This document shows, piece by piece, positions 16,904-25,622 of a stretch of DNA of 64,000 nucleotides. Made by a program: the position numbers and the translations under genes. The DNA lies in NCBI GenBank assembly GCA_029547185.1, contig JAKPPU010000087.1, forward strand, positions 26,329-90,328, in the 5' to 3' direction. Origin of the DNA: Deltaproteobacteria bacterium (GTDB taxonomy: Bacteria; Desulfobacterota; Desulfomonilia; UBA1062). How positions within the stretch are numbered: position 1 is the stretch's first letter; the number at the start of each line of letters is the position of its first letter. Under the pieces are notes generated by a model that ran no database searches, was not told where the DNA came from, and saw nothing but the letters and a program-made list of their open reading frames with translations.

Positions 16904-17338
16904 TCAGCGCACGTCTATCGGAAAGATGACACGCCCGAGCTTGGCACGGTCGCGGACCGTGATGACGATATTCCACGGCCCTCTCATGATGAGGTTCATC
17001 ACAGCCAGGTATCCGTCTCCCGAGGCATCGGCCCGCACCGTATAGTTCATGGGTGGCATCCCCGGCATGGGTGGCATGGAGTAGTTGACCTTCACTTCCG
17101 CTCCTCTCACACAGTTTCCCCTGCCGTCCAGGACCTTGATCCGGGTCAGGTTTTCCCCGATGACGGGCGGGTTCCGATTGATGGAGACCTCGATAACGTG
17201 CTCGCCCGACCTTCTCCTGACCTGGTAGTCACGGGTGTGAGCCGTTTCCTGGGCAAAAAGGCAGGCAGCCATTCCCACGGCACATATCATCCGGAGCATT
17301 TTCCGCTTATGGGACAGGAGTCGATCAGACCCTTGCAT
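16904..17338 (-). CDS. YtkA-like periplasmic protein with Met-rich motif
   Basis: An exported protein of about 144 residues. After a hydrophobic N-terminus (MLRMICAVGMAACLFAQETAHT) comes a single immunoglobulin-like domain of the YtkA/FixH kind: EVSINRNPPVIGENLTRIKVLDGRG, VKVNYSMPPMPGMPPMNYTVRA, GDGYLAVMNLIMRGPWNIVI. The run of four methionines spaced by prolines (SMPPMPGMPPM) is a plausible Cu(I) site, as in Met-rich copper carriers. It lies 50 bases before cusB and is likely a periplasmic chaperone for the pump. The start is uncertain: ATG 17338 has no good ribosome site, a TTG at 17350 and an ATG at 17299 are alternatives. Confidence 0.7.
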   Translation of the reverse strand: MQGSDRLLSHKRKMLRMICAVGMAACLFAQETAHTRDYQVRRRSGEHVIEVSINRNPPVIGENLTRIKVLDGRGNCVRGAEVKVNYSMPPMPGMPPMNYTVRADASGDGYLAVMNLIMRGPWNIVITVRDRAKLGRVIFPIDVR

Positions 17339-17444
17339 GACGCTTCGCAACGGTTCCGATCCACGATAACCGGAACGAGGCTGACTTCCGATCCTTCCGG
17401 GCCAGGGGCATACGTTCCAGCCGGCGCATCACCGGTTGCATCCT

Positions 17445-17783
17445 TCAGGGCTTCGTATCGAGCACCTGGACCTCGAGGGCTGTCTTCATCGAGTCGACCC
17501 TGGCACGTATCACATCTCCTGTCTTAACGCTCTTGCGGGCGGCAGCCTTGCCGTTGCGGGTTATCTTCGAATCGGAGCGCAGATAAACGATCTGGGATTT
17601 TCCCGCCTCGTTCTGCACGATCAGAGTGCCGTCAGGCTCGACGAAGCTGACCTTTCCTTCCACCGTGGCGGCAGGCTCTTTCGCCGCCTTCTTGGTGCAG
17701 GAATCTTCTGCAGCATAGGGCAGCGAGGCAGCAGCGAACATGAATACGATCAAAAGCAGGGATATCCTCCATAGCACTGTCAT
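17445..17783 (-). CDS. Small secreted protein, DUF5666/CusF-like
   Basis: A 112-residue protein with signal peptide (VLWRISLLLIVFMFAAASLPYA, cleavage near AEDS) and a mature part in the pattern TVEGKVSFVEPDGTLIVQNEAG, then QIVYLRSDSKITRNGKAAARKSVKTGDVIRARV. This is the small beta-barrel layout also seen at 5209-5535. CusF, the periplasmic copper carrier of Cus systems, has a similar OB-type fold, but the Cu-binding His/Met/Trp residues of CusF are not visible, so copper binding is not claimed. AGGAGG lies nine bases before ATG 17783. It follows the multicopper oxidase gene by 88 bases. Confidence 0.65.
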   Translation of the reverse strand: MTVLWRISLLLIVFMFAAASLPYAAEDSCTKKAAKEPAATVEGKVSFVEPDGTLIVQNEAGKSQIVYLRSDSKITRNGKAAARKSVKTGDVIRARVDSMKTALEVQVLDTKP

Positions 17784-17871
17784 GAATACCAACCTCCTCT
17801 CTGTTCAACGGAATATGACAAAGGAAGGACCGCATGCGCGGCCCTTCCCCATCACTTCATCTTTCACTTCC

Positions 17872-19773
17872 TCACGGGCAACCTGCCGGGCCTGAGCAGT
17901 TGCAGTTGTTCGTGGCGGGGTCGTTGACGCAGTACGGCCTCATCATCTCGTGGTCCTCATGAGACAGGATATGGCAGTGCCATACGTACTCGCCTGCCAG
18001 GTCGAACTTGGCGGCGATGCGCGTCACTGTGCCGGGCATCATGACCACCGTGTCCTTCCAGCCCCGTTCGTTGGGCAGAGGGGCAGTCACGGGGCCGGTG
18101 AGCTCGATGTCCGACAGGGATCCGTTCTCGGCCTGAGCCGCAGTAAAGGCCTGCCGGTTCAGGACCATGAACTGGACGAGGTGCAGGTGGATCGGGTGGG
18201 CGTCGGGCGTGGTGTTGTAGATCTCCCAGATCTCGGTGGAATTGAGTGTGGGCTTCTCCGTGATCGGGCTCCGGTACTGGAGCATGCCGTCTGTCACCGT
18301 GCCGAGCAGGGGCTCCAGACGCCCGTAGCCGTTGGTAGCCTCGCCGAGGATGAGCTGGCGATCAGCCGGCGGATTGCAGGGGGCATTGGGAGGGCACGGA
18401 TTCGGATTCAATGCCACGGGGGTTGGACGGAGCCTGACAGGCACCTTTCCCGGAGTGCCGGTGCCTGCAGCCACCCGGAAGGCCATGATCTGGCTCGCAG
18501 GATCGCCCGGATTCACAGGATCCCCATCCGGATAAGGGGTAGCGGCATCGTTGATGATAGTGAGCGTCTGGCCCGCAAAGGCAGAGAAATCGACCAGCAC
18601 GTCCATCCGCTCGCCCGGGCCCATGAGCAGGCGCTTGGGCCAGGCAATCTTCACCGGCGCATAGAGCAGGCCGCCGTCGGTGCCGATCTGGTTGAAGGCC
18701 GGACCGGGCTGGCTCGTCGCTTCGTTGAAGAAGGCGATGTTGTAGAACCGAGAGTCAGAGCCGTTGAGCAGGTGCAGGCGGTACTGCGTGGGCTGCACGT
18801 CGATGACCGGCCAGGCCTTGCCGTTGACGAGGATGAAGTCGCCGAACATCTCGGGCTGGGCACTCGGGGCGTCGCCCGGCAGGACCGAGGGCTGTGTCGG
18901 GTAGTAGAGCTGCCCGTCGGGGGTGAACATCCTGTCCTGGATCACAAGGGGTATTTCATAGGGGAATTTGGGGAGCTTGAGGGATGCCTCGTTTGCATCT
19001 CGGATGAGGCAGAAGCCGGCCAAGCCCGCATAGACGTTGAGCCTCGTGATGCCGAGCGCGTGGTCATGATACCAGATCGTGGCCGCCTCCTGGTCCATAG
19101 GGTACGTGTAGGTCATGTTGAAGAGTCTTCCGGTTTGAGCGTATCCCGGGGTGAACCAGGCATCGGGCAGGCCGTCGCTGAGCGACTCGGTATGGCCGCC
19201 GTGGAGGTGCATGCAGATGGGCACGGGTCCAAGGTAAGGCCCGGGCACCCGGTTCGGCGGGTCAAAGAACGGGTCTGCCCAGTCCAGGGTTGAGTCTACC
19301 GGAAGGAGGTGAGGCAGCGGATTATCCGCCTCGTCCACGAGATTGTTGTACCACTTGACCGTGATCGGCTTCGAAGAGGCAGAGCCCTTGTCGATGAGGA
19401 AGGTCCTGCCCGGATAGGTCGGGGCCTGAGTCGCCGAGCCGTATCCCCAGACCGTCGTCGTCAGGGGGGTACCCGTCGCCGGGTTCACGAGGCCCAAGCT
19501 CTGCTGGAACTGGTATGCACCGATCTCATAATGGCTGCCTCCCGGTGTGGTCGGATTCCAGATGAAGCTCGGATCGAGCGGGTTGGGACAGATGTTCACG
19601 AATTTGGGGTGGGTGGCCGCATCGAGCACGCATATCGTATCCGGATTGTTCGGATCAGGGACCGACCCGGGGGGGCATACCACCTGCGATTGGGCAGTCA
19701 AGGGAATGAACATGATGGCCATCAGCAGGAAAGACCATGAGTGATTCTTCAGACACTTCACGAGCGGTTTCAT
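17872..19773 (-). CDS. Multicopper oxidase (CotA/bilirubin-oxidase-like)
   Basis: Exported 633-residue oxidase with an N-terminal signal (FLLMAIMFIPLTAQSQ). All four copper-ligand blocks are present: HLHGGH at 189-194, WYHDH at 234-238, HPIHLH at 526-531 and WHCHILSHEDHEMM from residue 598, supplying the type 1 copper (with Met axial ligand) and the trinuclear centre. The three-cupredoxin architecture and spacing match CotA/CumA-like enzymes. Such enzymes oxidise Cu(I) or Mn(II) or organic substrates with oxygen; in a copper cluster Cu(I) oxidation is the simplest reading. Oxygen dependence implies at least occasional aerobic exposure. A perfect AGGAGG-type site precedes ATG 19773; this is probably the first gene of the run. 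Confidence 0.92.
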   Translation of the reverse strand: MKPLVKCLKNHSWSFLLMAIMFIPLTAQSQVVCPPGSVPDPNNPDTICVLDAATHPKFVNICPNPLDPSFIWNPTTPGGSHYEIGAYQFQQSLGLVNPATGTPLTTTVWGYGSATQAPTYPGRTFLIDKGSASSKPITVKWYNNLVDEADNPLPHLLPVDSTLDWADPFFDPPNRVPGPYLGPVPICMHLHGGHTESLSDGLPDAWFTPGYAQTGRLFNMTYTYPMDQEAATIWYHDHALGITRLNVYAGLAGFCLIRDANEASLKLPKFPYEIPLVIQDRMFTPDGQLYYPTQPSVLPGDAPSAQPEMFGDFILVNGKAWPVIDVQPTQYRLHLLNGSDSRFYNIAFFNEATSQPGPAFNQIGTDGGLLYAPVKIAWPKRLLMGPGERMDVLVDFSAFAGQTLTIINDAATPYPDGDPVNPGDPASQIMAFRVAAGTGTPGKVPVRLRPTPVALNPNPCPPNAPCNPPADRQLILGEATNGYGRLEPLLGTVTDGMLQYRSPITEKPTLNSTEIWEIYNTTPDAHPIHLHLVQFMVLNRQAFTAAQAENGSLSDIELTGPVTAPLPNERGWKDTVVMMPGTVTRIAAKFDLAGEYVWHCHILSHEDHEMMRPYCVNDPATNNCNCSGPAGCP

Positions 19774-20140
19774 CTGATAACCTCCTGATAATGATTAAAT
19801 ATCGTTTCGGAAATGCAGGCCGGACAAAGGCTGCAACAAGTCACTCGATACCTTGAGAGATATGAATATTAACCTTCAAGGGAAAATCAATATGCACATA
19901 TCACAAATTCCACTGACGCGTGGATCTGCTCGGCCGCGTTCATGGCTCCGACCGTGCAGGGACGGGGCTTTATAAGGCTTGTTGAAAAAATTAAAAACTT
20001 TTGTGCTTCATTCAGTCTTGATTTATTTACGTTACTAATTATTCTTTTTCTTATATTTAGGCCTGAGAAATGCCTGAGTTCGCCATCTGATGCCTGTTTC
20101 CCAGCATGATGAAATTAAATTATTCCAGGAGGTTATTTGC
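19774..20140. promoter_or_regulatory. Divergent promoter region with inverted repeat
   Basis: This 367-base gap separates the copper cluster (minus) from the PEP-CTERM gene (plus). It is clearly AT-rich, especially 19976-20140, as expected of promoters. An inverted repeat CCTTGA (19851-19856) and TCAAGG (19876-19881) lies about 80 bases upstream of the multicopper oxidase start; its position and imperfect symmetry could suit a metal-responsive regulator, but it does not match the CueR or CopY consensus well. No gene was seen here. Confidence 0.3.
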
Positions 20141-20680
20141 ATGAAGAAGCACCTTTTCATTTTCGTCGGTATTCTGGTCTTTTCTCTCATCGGTTCCGCG
20201 AACGCCGTTGTTGTGACGTTCAATGACTTATCGGCAGGCATCGAGGTGCCGGACGGCTACGGCGGGCTCGAATGGGACCAGTTCGATACCATGGAGCTGC
20301 CGCCCTCGTCCGGGGAGAACATCGCCTACAATGCCTTCAACAATCCCGCGCTGGTCAGCAGCTCTTCGCTGTTCGACTTCATCGGAGCGTCCTTCATCTC
20401 TCTCTTTGACGATACCAACACACTGTACATCACCGCTTACAGGGAAGGAGCAGAGGTCTTTAACCAGGAGCTGGCATTGAACAATCTTTCGTTCACCGCG
20501 TTCCAGCCCCTGAACTGGACCGGGATCGACGCGCTGAGCTTCATGACCGAGGGATTCCATTTCGGGATGGACAACTTCGAGTACCAGCCGTCGGCCCCTG
20601 TCCCCGAGCCTGCCACGCTTCTGCTTCTGGGGAGCGGGCTCATCGGCTTTGCCCGGTTGAGAAGGAAAATTCAGAAGTAA
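20141..20680 (+). CDS. PEP-CTERM sorting domain protein
   Basis: Exported 179-residue surface protein. It has an N-terminal signal peptide (KKHLFIFVGILVFSLIGSANA), a beta-sandwich-like middle (FNDLSAGIEVPDGYGGLEWD, NWTGIDALSFMTEGFHFGMDNFEY) and a textbook PEP-CTERM sorting tail: VPEPATLLLLGSGLIGFARLRRK, i.e. the PEP motif, a hydrophobic helix and a basic end. Exosortase cleaves at PEP and the protein is linked to exopolysaccharide biofilm matrix. ATG 20141 follows CCAGGAGG. Adjacent minus-strand genes belong to the matching exopolysaccharide machinery. The ligand of the middle domain is unknown. Confidence 0.88.
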   Translation: MKKHLFIFVGILVFSLIGSANAVVVTFNDLSAGIEVPDGYGGLEWDQFDTMELPPSSGENIAYNAFNNPALVSSSSLFDFIGASFISLFDDTNTLYITAYREGAEVFNQELALNNLSFTAFQPLNWTGIDALSFMTEGFHFGMDNFEYQPSAPVPEPATLLLLGSGLIGFARLRRKIQK

Positions 20681-20705
20681 CACTCTCCATTTCCGGAGTT
20701 CAAGG

Positions 20706-20743
20706 GATGAAAGCCCCGAAGCCGAGCCTTCGGGGCTTTCATC
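20706..20743. terminator. Strong bidirectional terminator hairpin
   Basis: A perfect 16-base-pair stem, GATGAAAGCCCCGAAG with its complement around a six-base loop, sits between the PEP-CTERM gene (ends 20680) and the convergent ATPase gene (ends 20809). Pairing runs A-rich on one side and T-rich on the other, so it can act on both transcripts. Confidence 0.8.
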
Positions 20744-20808
20744 ACGCATCAGCCATTCGGCTCATGCCTTCGCATCCGCCTCATCCCTGCCGGGGCAGGA
20801 GCGGGCTC

Positions 20809-21594
20809 TCAGCCGCTGTCCCGGTTCAGGATGAAGCCGAGGAACTTGTCTTTGGGTATGAGCTCCAGCGCATTGCTCACGACCTTCATCGAAGTCCTCC
20901 CATGGGCGATCACCATGGCGATGGAATCGACGAGGGATGACAGGACGATGGCATCGGCACCCGGGAGCACCGGCGGGGCATCGAAGATCACGAGGCGGTC
21001 GGGATAGCGGCCCCTGATCTCTTTTACGAACCCGTGCATCCTCGAAGAGCCCATGATCTCCGTGCTTTCCCGGACAGTCGCACCGCCCGACACGAAGGTC
21101 ATCTTCTCGATGCCCGGCCATATGATGAGCTCTTTGAGTGGCGTTTCGCGTATGAGGAAATCCATCAGCCCCTTGCCGCTCTCTATGCCCAGGTATTTGT
21201 GGACGTCCTGCCTTTGAAAGTCGCAGTCCACGAGGAGGACGGTCTGGTCGAATTCCTTGGCACAGGTGAGGGCAAGATTGATTGCAGTCAGGGTTTTGCC
21301 TTCGCCGGGCAGAGCGCTGGTTATCATGAGCGTCTTCGACCCCTTTTCCTGCATGAGGCCCCTGATCCTGGTCCTGAGCACCTTGTACGCATCCAGGCAG
21401 GGCGAGTTTTGTATTGCGGCTATGCACCTGTTCCGCTGCATTGCCTCGATATCGGGATCGGCATGCCTCGATTCCGTGTAGGGAGGCGAAATGCACTCGC
21501 CCCTGCGCACGGCAACCTCCATGTAGAGCTGGTTGGGGGTGCTCCATTTTCCCCTGGCCTGATCCTCCTTCGAAACCGTCTTCCTGAACCTCAC
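20809..21594 (-). CDS. Tyrosine-kinase-like exopolysaccharide ATPase (XrtA-associated type)
   Basis: A 261-residue cytoplasmic ATPase of the BY-kinase/MinD family. Walker A TSALPGEGKT (residues 92-101), Walker A' VLLVDCDFQR (117-126) and Walker B LVIFDAPPVL are intact. It is preceded by an N-terminal segment ending EAYKVLRTRIR-like (DAYKVLRTRI), which binds the co-polymerase. It is the separate cytoplasmic half of a Wzc-type system, here paired with the Wzz-like protein directly upstream. The C-terminus ends GFILNRDSG and lacks the usual tyrosine cluster, so autophosphorylation is doubtful. The start is GTG 21594, six bases after AGGAGGG. It regulates polymer length or export in exopolysaccharide production (family knowledge). 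Confidence 0.8.
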   Translation of the reverse strand: MRFRKTVSKEDQARGKWSTPNQLYMEVAVRRGECISPPYTESRHADPDIEAMQRNRCIAAIQNSPCLDAYKVLRTRIRGLMQEKGSKTLMITSALPGEGKTLTAINLALTCAKEFDQTVLLVDCDFQRQDVHKYLGIESGKGLMDFLIRETPLKELIIWPGIEKMTFVSGGATVRESTEIMGSSRMHGFVKEIRGRYPDRLVIFDAPPVLPGADAIVLSSLVDSIAMVIAHGRTSMKVVSNALELIPKDKFLGFILNRDSG

Positions 21595-21609
21595 GGCAAC
21601 CCTCCTGCC

Positions 21610-23181
21610 CTACATGCCCACTCGCCGGGCGAGCTTTGCCAGAAAAGGATAGAGATCCATGAACCGGAAATCGAACGCGGCAACCATTACGACCGCTGCA
21701 ACGGCAAGGCTTATGATCCAGATCATCAATCGTTTCTTTCTGCGAATCGTGTCCTTAACGGTCAGGATATCCGGAATCGTTGCCAGTACGGGAAAGGATG
21801 TGAGGGCTCTCACGATCTCGGCGCTCCGTACGGAGTCGTCGGAATACTCCTTTACCGCAGCGGTGCTTATACCCGAGCCGATGCCGAGGACGAGCCCGAT
21901 CAGGGCGATGGCAAGACGGTTGGGCTTGTAAGGCTCTTCAGGGAACCGGGCAGGATCGATGATGGTGAAGCGCTCGCCCTTGCGCTCTTTTTCCAGACCC
22001 TGTGAGACCTTTGCCTCCATGACCTTGCGCATCAGATCGTCGTATTTGGCCTGTGTATTTCCCCTCTCCATGAGGAGGGCCTTGTATTTCGACTCCACTT
22101 TGGGGGATATGCCGATGCTGTGTTTATACTTGTCCCCCCGTTTCCCGAGGTCGGCAATCTGCGCCTCGACGGATTTTATCTGGGACTGGACGCTCAGGAG
22201 CTGAGAGGAAAGCGTTATATAGGCCGGATTGTCCGGCTGCGGGGCATCTCCCGCCGAGGCGACCCTCTCGGCCTTCAGATTCTTCTTGATCTCGTCGATC
22301 TCGGCCCTGGTCTTGATGACATCGGGGTGCTCATCCGAGAAGCGCTGCTTCAGGTTCACAAGCTCTGCCTTCAGCTCGTTCAGGCGCTGTCTGTCCAGTT
22401 CCCTGAATTCGGAAGGGGTGCTCGAAAGCTTGATCTTCAGGGACTCTTCCTTTTCCTTGAGCTGAGACATCTGGTTGGAGAGCATGTCGATGGTGCGCTC
22501 GATGTCGTGGACACCCTGCATATTCACCTGAACGAGCTCGGGGAGATTGTTGACATTCTGTTCCTTGAACCTGGCTATGTCGGCATCCATGCGCAGCAGA
22601 TCGCCCTTGACCTTGGCAAGCTCTGTTTCGAGGAACTTGGACACCTCGCCCGCCTGCCGCTCCCTGGTCCGGACGTTCTCCTCCAGGAACAGGGATGCCA
22701 GGACGTTCGCCACCTGATAGACCTTCCGGGGATCATCCTTCCCCTCATAGGAAATGGTAAAAGCTATGGTCGCACTCATCGGCCTGCCGGTCTTCGGGTC
22801 CACCACATCCACGCTGACGGGCTCGAGCTTGATGTCGTTGCGCATCATGGCAATGATGTCCTCGATGGGCTCTTTGTTCCTCAGGTCGGGGTAGAGGTTG
22901 AACCGGTTGATGATGTCAAGCAGCCTGGTGGAGCTCATGATTCTCTGGTTGATGATCTGGAGCTGCTGCTCGGCATAAGTGGAGATGGTGGCCCTGACGA
23001 AGTCGGCTGGGATGTCCTGCTGCTCGATGAGAACGGTCGAGGTGGACTTGTAGATGGGAGGCAGGGCCAGAGCCAGAACGGTCATGCTTATGAGGATGAC
23101 GGCCGAGGGCAGGATGAGACACCATTTCCTGCGTTTGAGGATTGCCAGGAGATCAGCCGGTGTAAATGTCGGAGCTTCCAT
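21610..23181 (-). CDS. Wzz/GumC-like polysaccharide chain-length determinant
   Basis: Inner-membrane co-polymerase of 523 residues. Helix 1 is at about 18-38 (CLILPSAVILISMTVLALAL), helix 2 near 488-505. The long periplasmic part has the Wzz domain (KSTSTVLIEQQDIP, VRATISTYAEQQLQIINQRI) and extended coiled coil (about 155-300: KVKGDLLRMDADIARFKEQN, LKIKLSSTPSEFRELDRQRL). The proline-rich block ARFPEEPYKPNRLAI lies before the second hydrophobic area, as usual for this family. It lies 15 bases before the tyrosine-kinase-like gene, forming a split Wzc pair, and matches the XrtA/PEP-CTERM polysaccharide class. ATG start 23181. Confidence 0.85.
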   Translation of the reverse strand: MEAPTFTPADLLAILKRRKWCLILPSAVILISMTVLALALPPIYKSTSTVLIEQQDIPADFVRATISTYAEQQLQIINQRIMSSTRLLDIINRFNLYPDLRNKEPIEDIIAMMRNDIKLEPVSVDVVDPKTGRPMSATIAFTISYEGKDDPRKVYQVANVLASLFLEENVRTRERQAGEVSKFLETELAKVKGDLLRMDADIARFKEQNVNNLPELVQVNMQGVHDIERTIDMLSNQMSQLKEKEESLKIKLSSTPSEFRELDRQRLNELKAELVNLKQRFSDEHPDVIKTRAEIDEIKKNLKAERVASAGDAPQPDNPAYITLSSQLLSVQSQIKSVEAQIADLGKRGDKYKHSIGISPKVESKYKALLMERGNTQAKYDDLMRKVMEAKVSQGLEKERKGERFTIIDPARFPEEPYKPNRLAIALIGLVLGIGSGISTAAVKEYSDDSVRSAEIVRALTSFPVLATIPDILTVKDTIRRKKRLMIWIISLAVAAVVMVAAFDFRFMDLYPFLAKLARRVGM

Positions 23182-23216
23182 ACTTTTTCCCCGTAATGAG
23201 AGAGATACTCACATCG

Positions 23217-25622
23217 TTATTGCTTCTTCAAACCCAGCAGGGCACGTTCCGCTTCCTCGCGGCCGTAGTACCTTTCATCACCTTTGACCGCCGTTGCCAG
23301 CTTTTCCCGGGCCTCTTCGATCCGGCCTATCCTGGAGAGGACCATGCCCATGTGATAGTTGTAGATCGGATTCTGCGGCATCTTGTCGAGCGCTGCCTTG
23401 ATGTATGCAAGCGCCTGATTTGCATTGCCCATCCTGAAATATACCCACCCGAGCGTATCATTGACTGCCGGCTCCTCGGGCCTGAGCTTCCGGGTCTTCT
23501 GTGCAAGGGCGAGGGCCCGATCGAAATCCGCTTTTGTGGAGGCATGATCGCTCAGGATGAAGGCGAGATTGTTTGCGGCAGGCCAGAAATCGGGATTTTC
23601 GGCAAGTGCCTTCGCGTACGTCCGGGCAGACCTGGCGTGATCTCCGCACTGCTCATAGAGTATCCCGAGGGAGAGATATGCAGCAGGAGATTTCGGATTG
23701 TCGCGGATTGCCTTCTCGAAGCATCTGATCGCCTCGTCCTTTTTTCCCTGGACGATATATACCCGGGCCAGATTGCCGTAAGGCTCCGGCCAGAGCTGCC
23801 GGATCCGGATCGCGCTTTCAAAGGCGGATGCGGCCTTCGCATACTCTTTTGCGACCTCGTACGTCTTCCCCAGGAGATTATAGGCAAAGGCATCGCGGGT
23901 GTTCTTCCGGATGCGGTCTTCGCAGATCCTGACGGCCTTTTCGGGTTTGCGCCCCCTTATACATGCCCGCACAAGGGAATCCAGCAGCTGCCACGACTGC
24001 GGATTCCTCTCATACCCCTTTTCAAGCAGGGAGATGCCCTCACGCAGCTTGCCCTGGCTGATAGAGAGCTGCGCCAGCTTGATATATCCGAGATCCTGGT
24101 CGGGATGACTTTTCAGGATCTTGCCATACTCCTGCCTGGCTTTCGTGTAATTCTTCTGTGCGCAGAAAAGATCGCCGAGGTCGGCATGGAACCGGTAGTG
24201 ATCAGGATGGTATCGGATCACCCTGCTCATTGTCTCCCCGGCAGCATCGAGGTCCTTCTTCATGACGTATGCCTTCGTCAGGGCAAGGAGAAGGTCGATG
24301 GATTTAGGATTGATGTCCAGGGGCTTGCGGAGCGTATCTATCGCAAGGTCGATCTCATGGTTCATGCTGTGCGCCTCTGCGAGCGCAAGATATCCGGGAA
24401 TGAACTGGGGGCTCTCTCCGACCACTGTCCGGAACTCGGAGACGGCACTCGTGCCGTCTCCTTTCTTGAGGTAGATCCTGCCCCTGGTGAAGTGAAGATC
24501 GATGTTTCTCGGAAATACCTTAAGCGCTTCATCCGCACATCCCAGCGCCTGATCGGCTTCACCCTGCATGAGATAGCAGAGGGCAAGGGCGTTCATCGCC
24601 CCGGCCTTGGCCGGAGTTCTCTCATCGCCCTCGATTGAAAGGCATTCGTTCAGAATGGATATGGCCTGGTCCGCCTTGCCGGTGTTCATGTACAGCTCGC
24701 TCAGCGCAAGGCGAAGCTTGATGCTCCGGCTGTTCTTCGCGATCCCTGCCTGGAGTGTCCTCTGTGCGTCGGCAATCATTCTCTTCGAGAGATAGAAATC
24801 CCTGACCATGAGCCAGGCCCCTTCATCGGCAGGCGCAGAATCGACGATTCCGCCGAGCTCACGGGTGGCTTCTTCCCTCCGGCCCGCATCCCAATAGAGG
24901 GCAGCGAGGTTGAGCCTGTTCACGGCATTCCCGGGCTCAAGCGCGATAATCTTCTTTAAAGTCTTTTCAGCCTCTGCACTGCGGCCGGTACCGGCATAGA
25001 CATTTGCGAGATTGAGATACATTCCGGTCGATCCCGGACTGGCGGCGATGCCCTCTTTCAGGATCTGCTCTGCGCGGGCATTGTCATTCCTCGTCTGATA
25101 TATCCTCGCCGTCATGAGATAAAGGTCAGGGCTCCTCACCCCTTTTTCGAGAAGCCCGGCAAGGATCTGCAGCGCATCCTCATCCTTCTTTTCAGCGATC
25201 AGGATGCCTGCCTTGAGGAGCTGCGCCTCCGTGTTCAGGGGCTCTCCGGCCAGGACCGAATTCACCCTCTCCATTGCCTTGCCGGGGTCACCGGATGAGA
25301 GAAGGAGCTTGCCCATCAGTATCTGTGCCCGGGAGTGGCCGGGCACGATGGCCGCCGTCCTCGAGAGGTATTCGTAGGCGCCACGGATATCGCCCTGCTT
25401 GAGGGCGATCCGGCCGAGCATGTAATAGGCATCTGCGAATTTCGGGTCGATCTGGAGCGCATTCTTGAACTCGAGCCTTGCCCTGGTATAGTCTGACCTC
25501 TCATAGAGCGCCATGCCCTTGTTGTAATATTTCATTTTCCCGGCTTCAGGACTGCCGCATCCCGAAGCCATTAAGAAGGCCATCAGGACAGCGAATATCG
25601 ATCTCATCAATCTGCTTCCCAT
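23217..25622 (-). CDS. PEP-CTERM-system TPR lipoprotein (PrsT type)
   Basis: Envelope lipoprotein of 801 residues. The signal ends in the lipobox LMASGC, followed by about 20 tetratricopeptide repeats, for example YYNKGMALYERSDYTRARLE, FADAYYMLGRIALKQGD and AVNDTLGWVYFRMGNANQAL. Length, lipobox and repeat density match PrsT-type proteins of exosortase-linked exopolysaccharide systems, where they are thought to scaffold export across the periplasm. It lies 35 bases before the Wzz-like gene on the same strand. ATG 25622 has a weak AGGA site; an in-frame ATG at 25607 is an alternative. Identification as PrsT rests on repeat architecture and neighbours rather than one motif. Confidence 0.78.
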   Translation of the reverse strand: MGSRLMRSIFAVLMAFLMASGCGSPEAGKMKYYNKGMALYERSDYTRARLEFKNALQIDPKFADAYYMLGRIALKQGDIRGAYEYLSRTAAIVPGHSRAQILMGKLLLSSGDPGKAMERVNSVLAGEPLNTEAQLLKAGILIAEKKDEDALQILAGLLEKGVRSPDLYLMTARIYQTRNDNARAEQILKEGIAASPGSTGMYLNLANVYAGTGRSAEAEKTLKKIIALEPGNAVNRLNLAALYWDAGRREEATRELGGIVDSAPADEGAWLMVRDFYLSKRMIADAQRTLQAGIAKNSRSIKLRLALSELYMNTGKADQAISILNECLSIEGDERTPAKAGAMNALALCYLMQGEADQALGCADEALKVFPRNIDLHFTRGRIYLKKGDGTSAVSEFRTVVGESPQFIPGYLALAEAHSMNHEIDLAIDTLRKPLDINPKSIDLLLALTKAYVMKKDLDAAGETMSRVIRYHPDHYRFHADLGDLFCAQKNYTKARQEYGKILKSHPDQDLGYIKLAQLSISQGKLREGISLLEKGYERNPQSWQLLDSLVRACIRGRKPEKAVRICEDRIRKNTRDAFAYNLLGKTYEVAKEYAKAASAFESAIRIRQLWPEPYGNLARVYIVQGKKDEAIRCFEKAIRDNPKSPAAYLSLGILYEQCGDHARSARTYAKALAENPDFWPAANNLAFILSDHASTKADFDRALALAQKTRKLRPEEPAVNDTLGWVYFRMGNANQALAYIKAALDKMPQNPIYNYHMGMVLSRIGRIEEAREKLATAVKGDERYYGREEAERALLGLKKQ

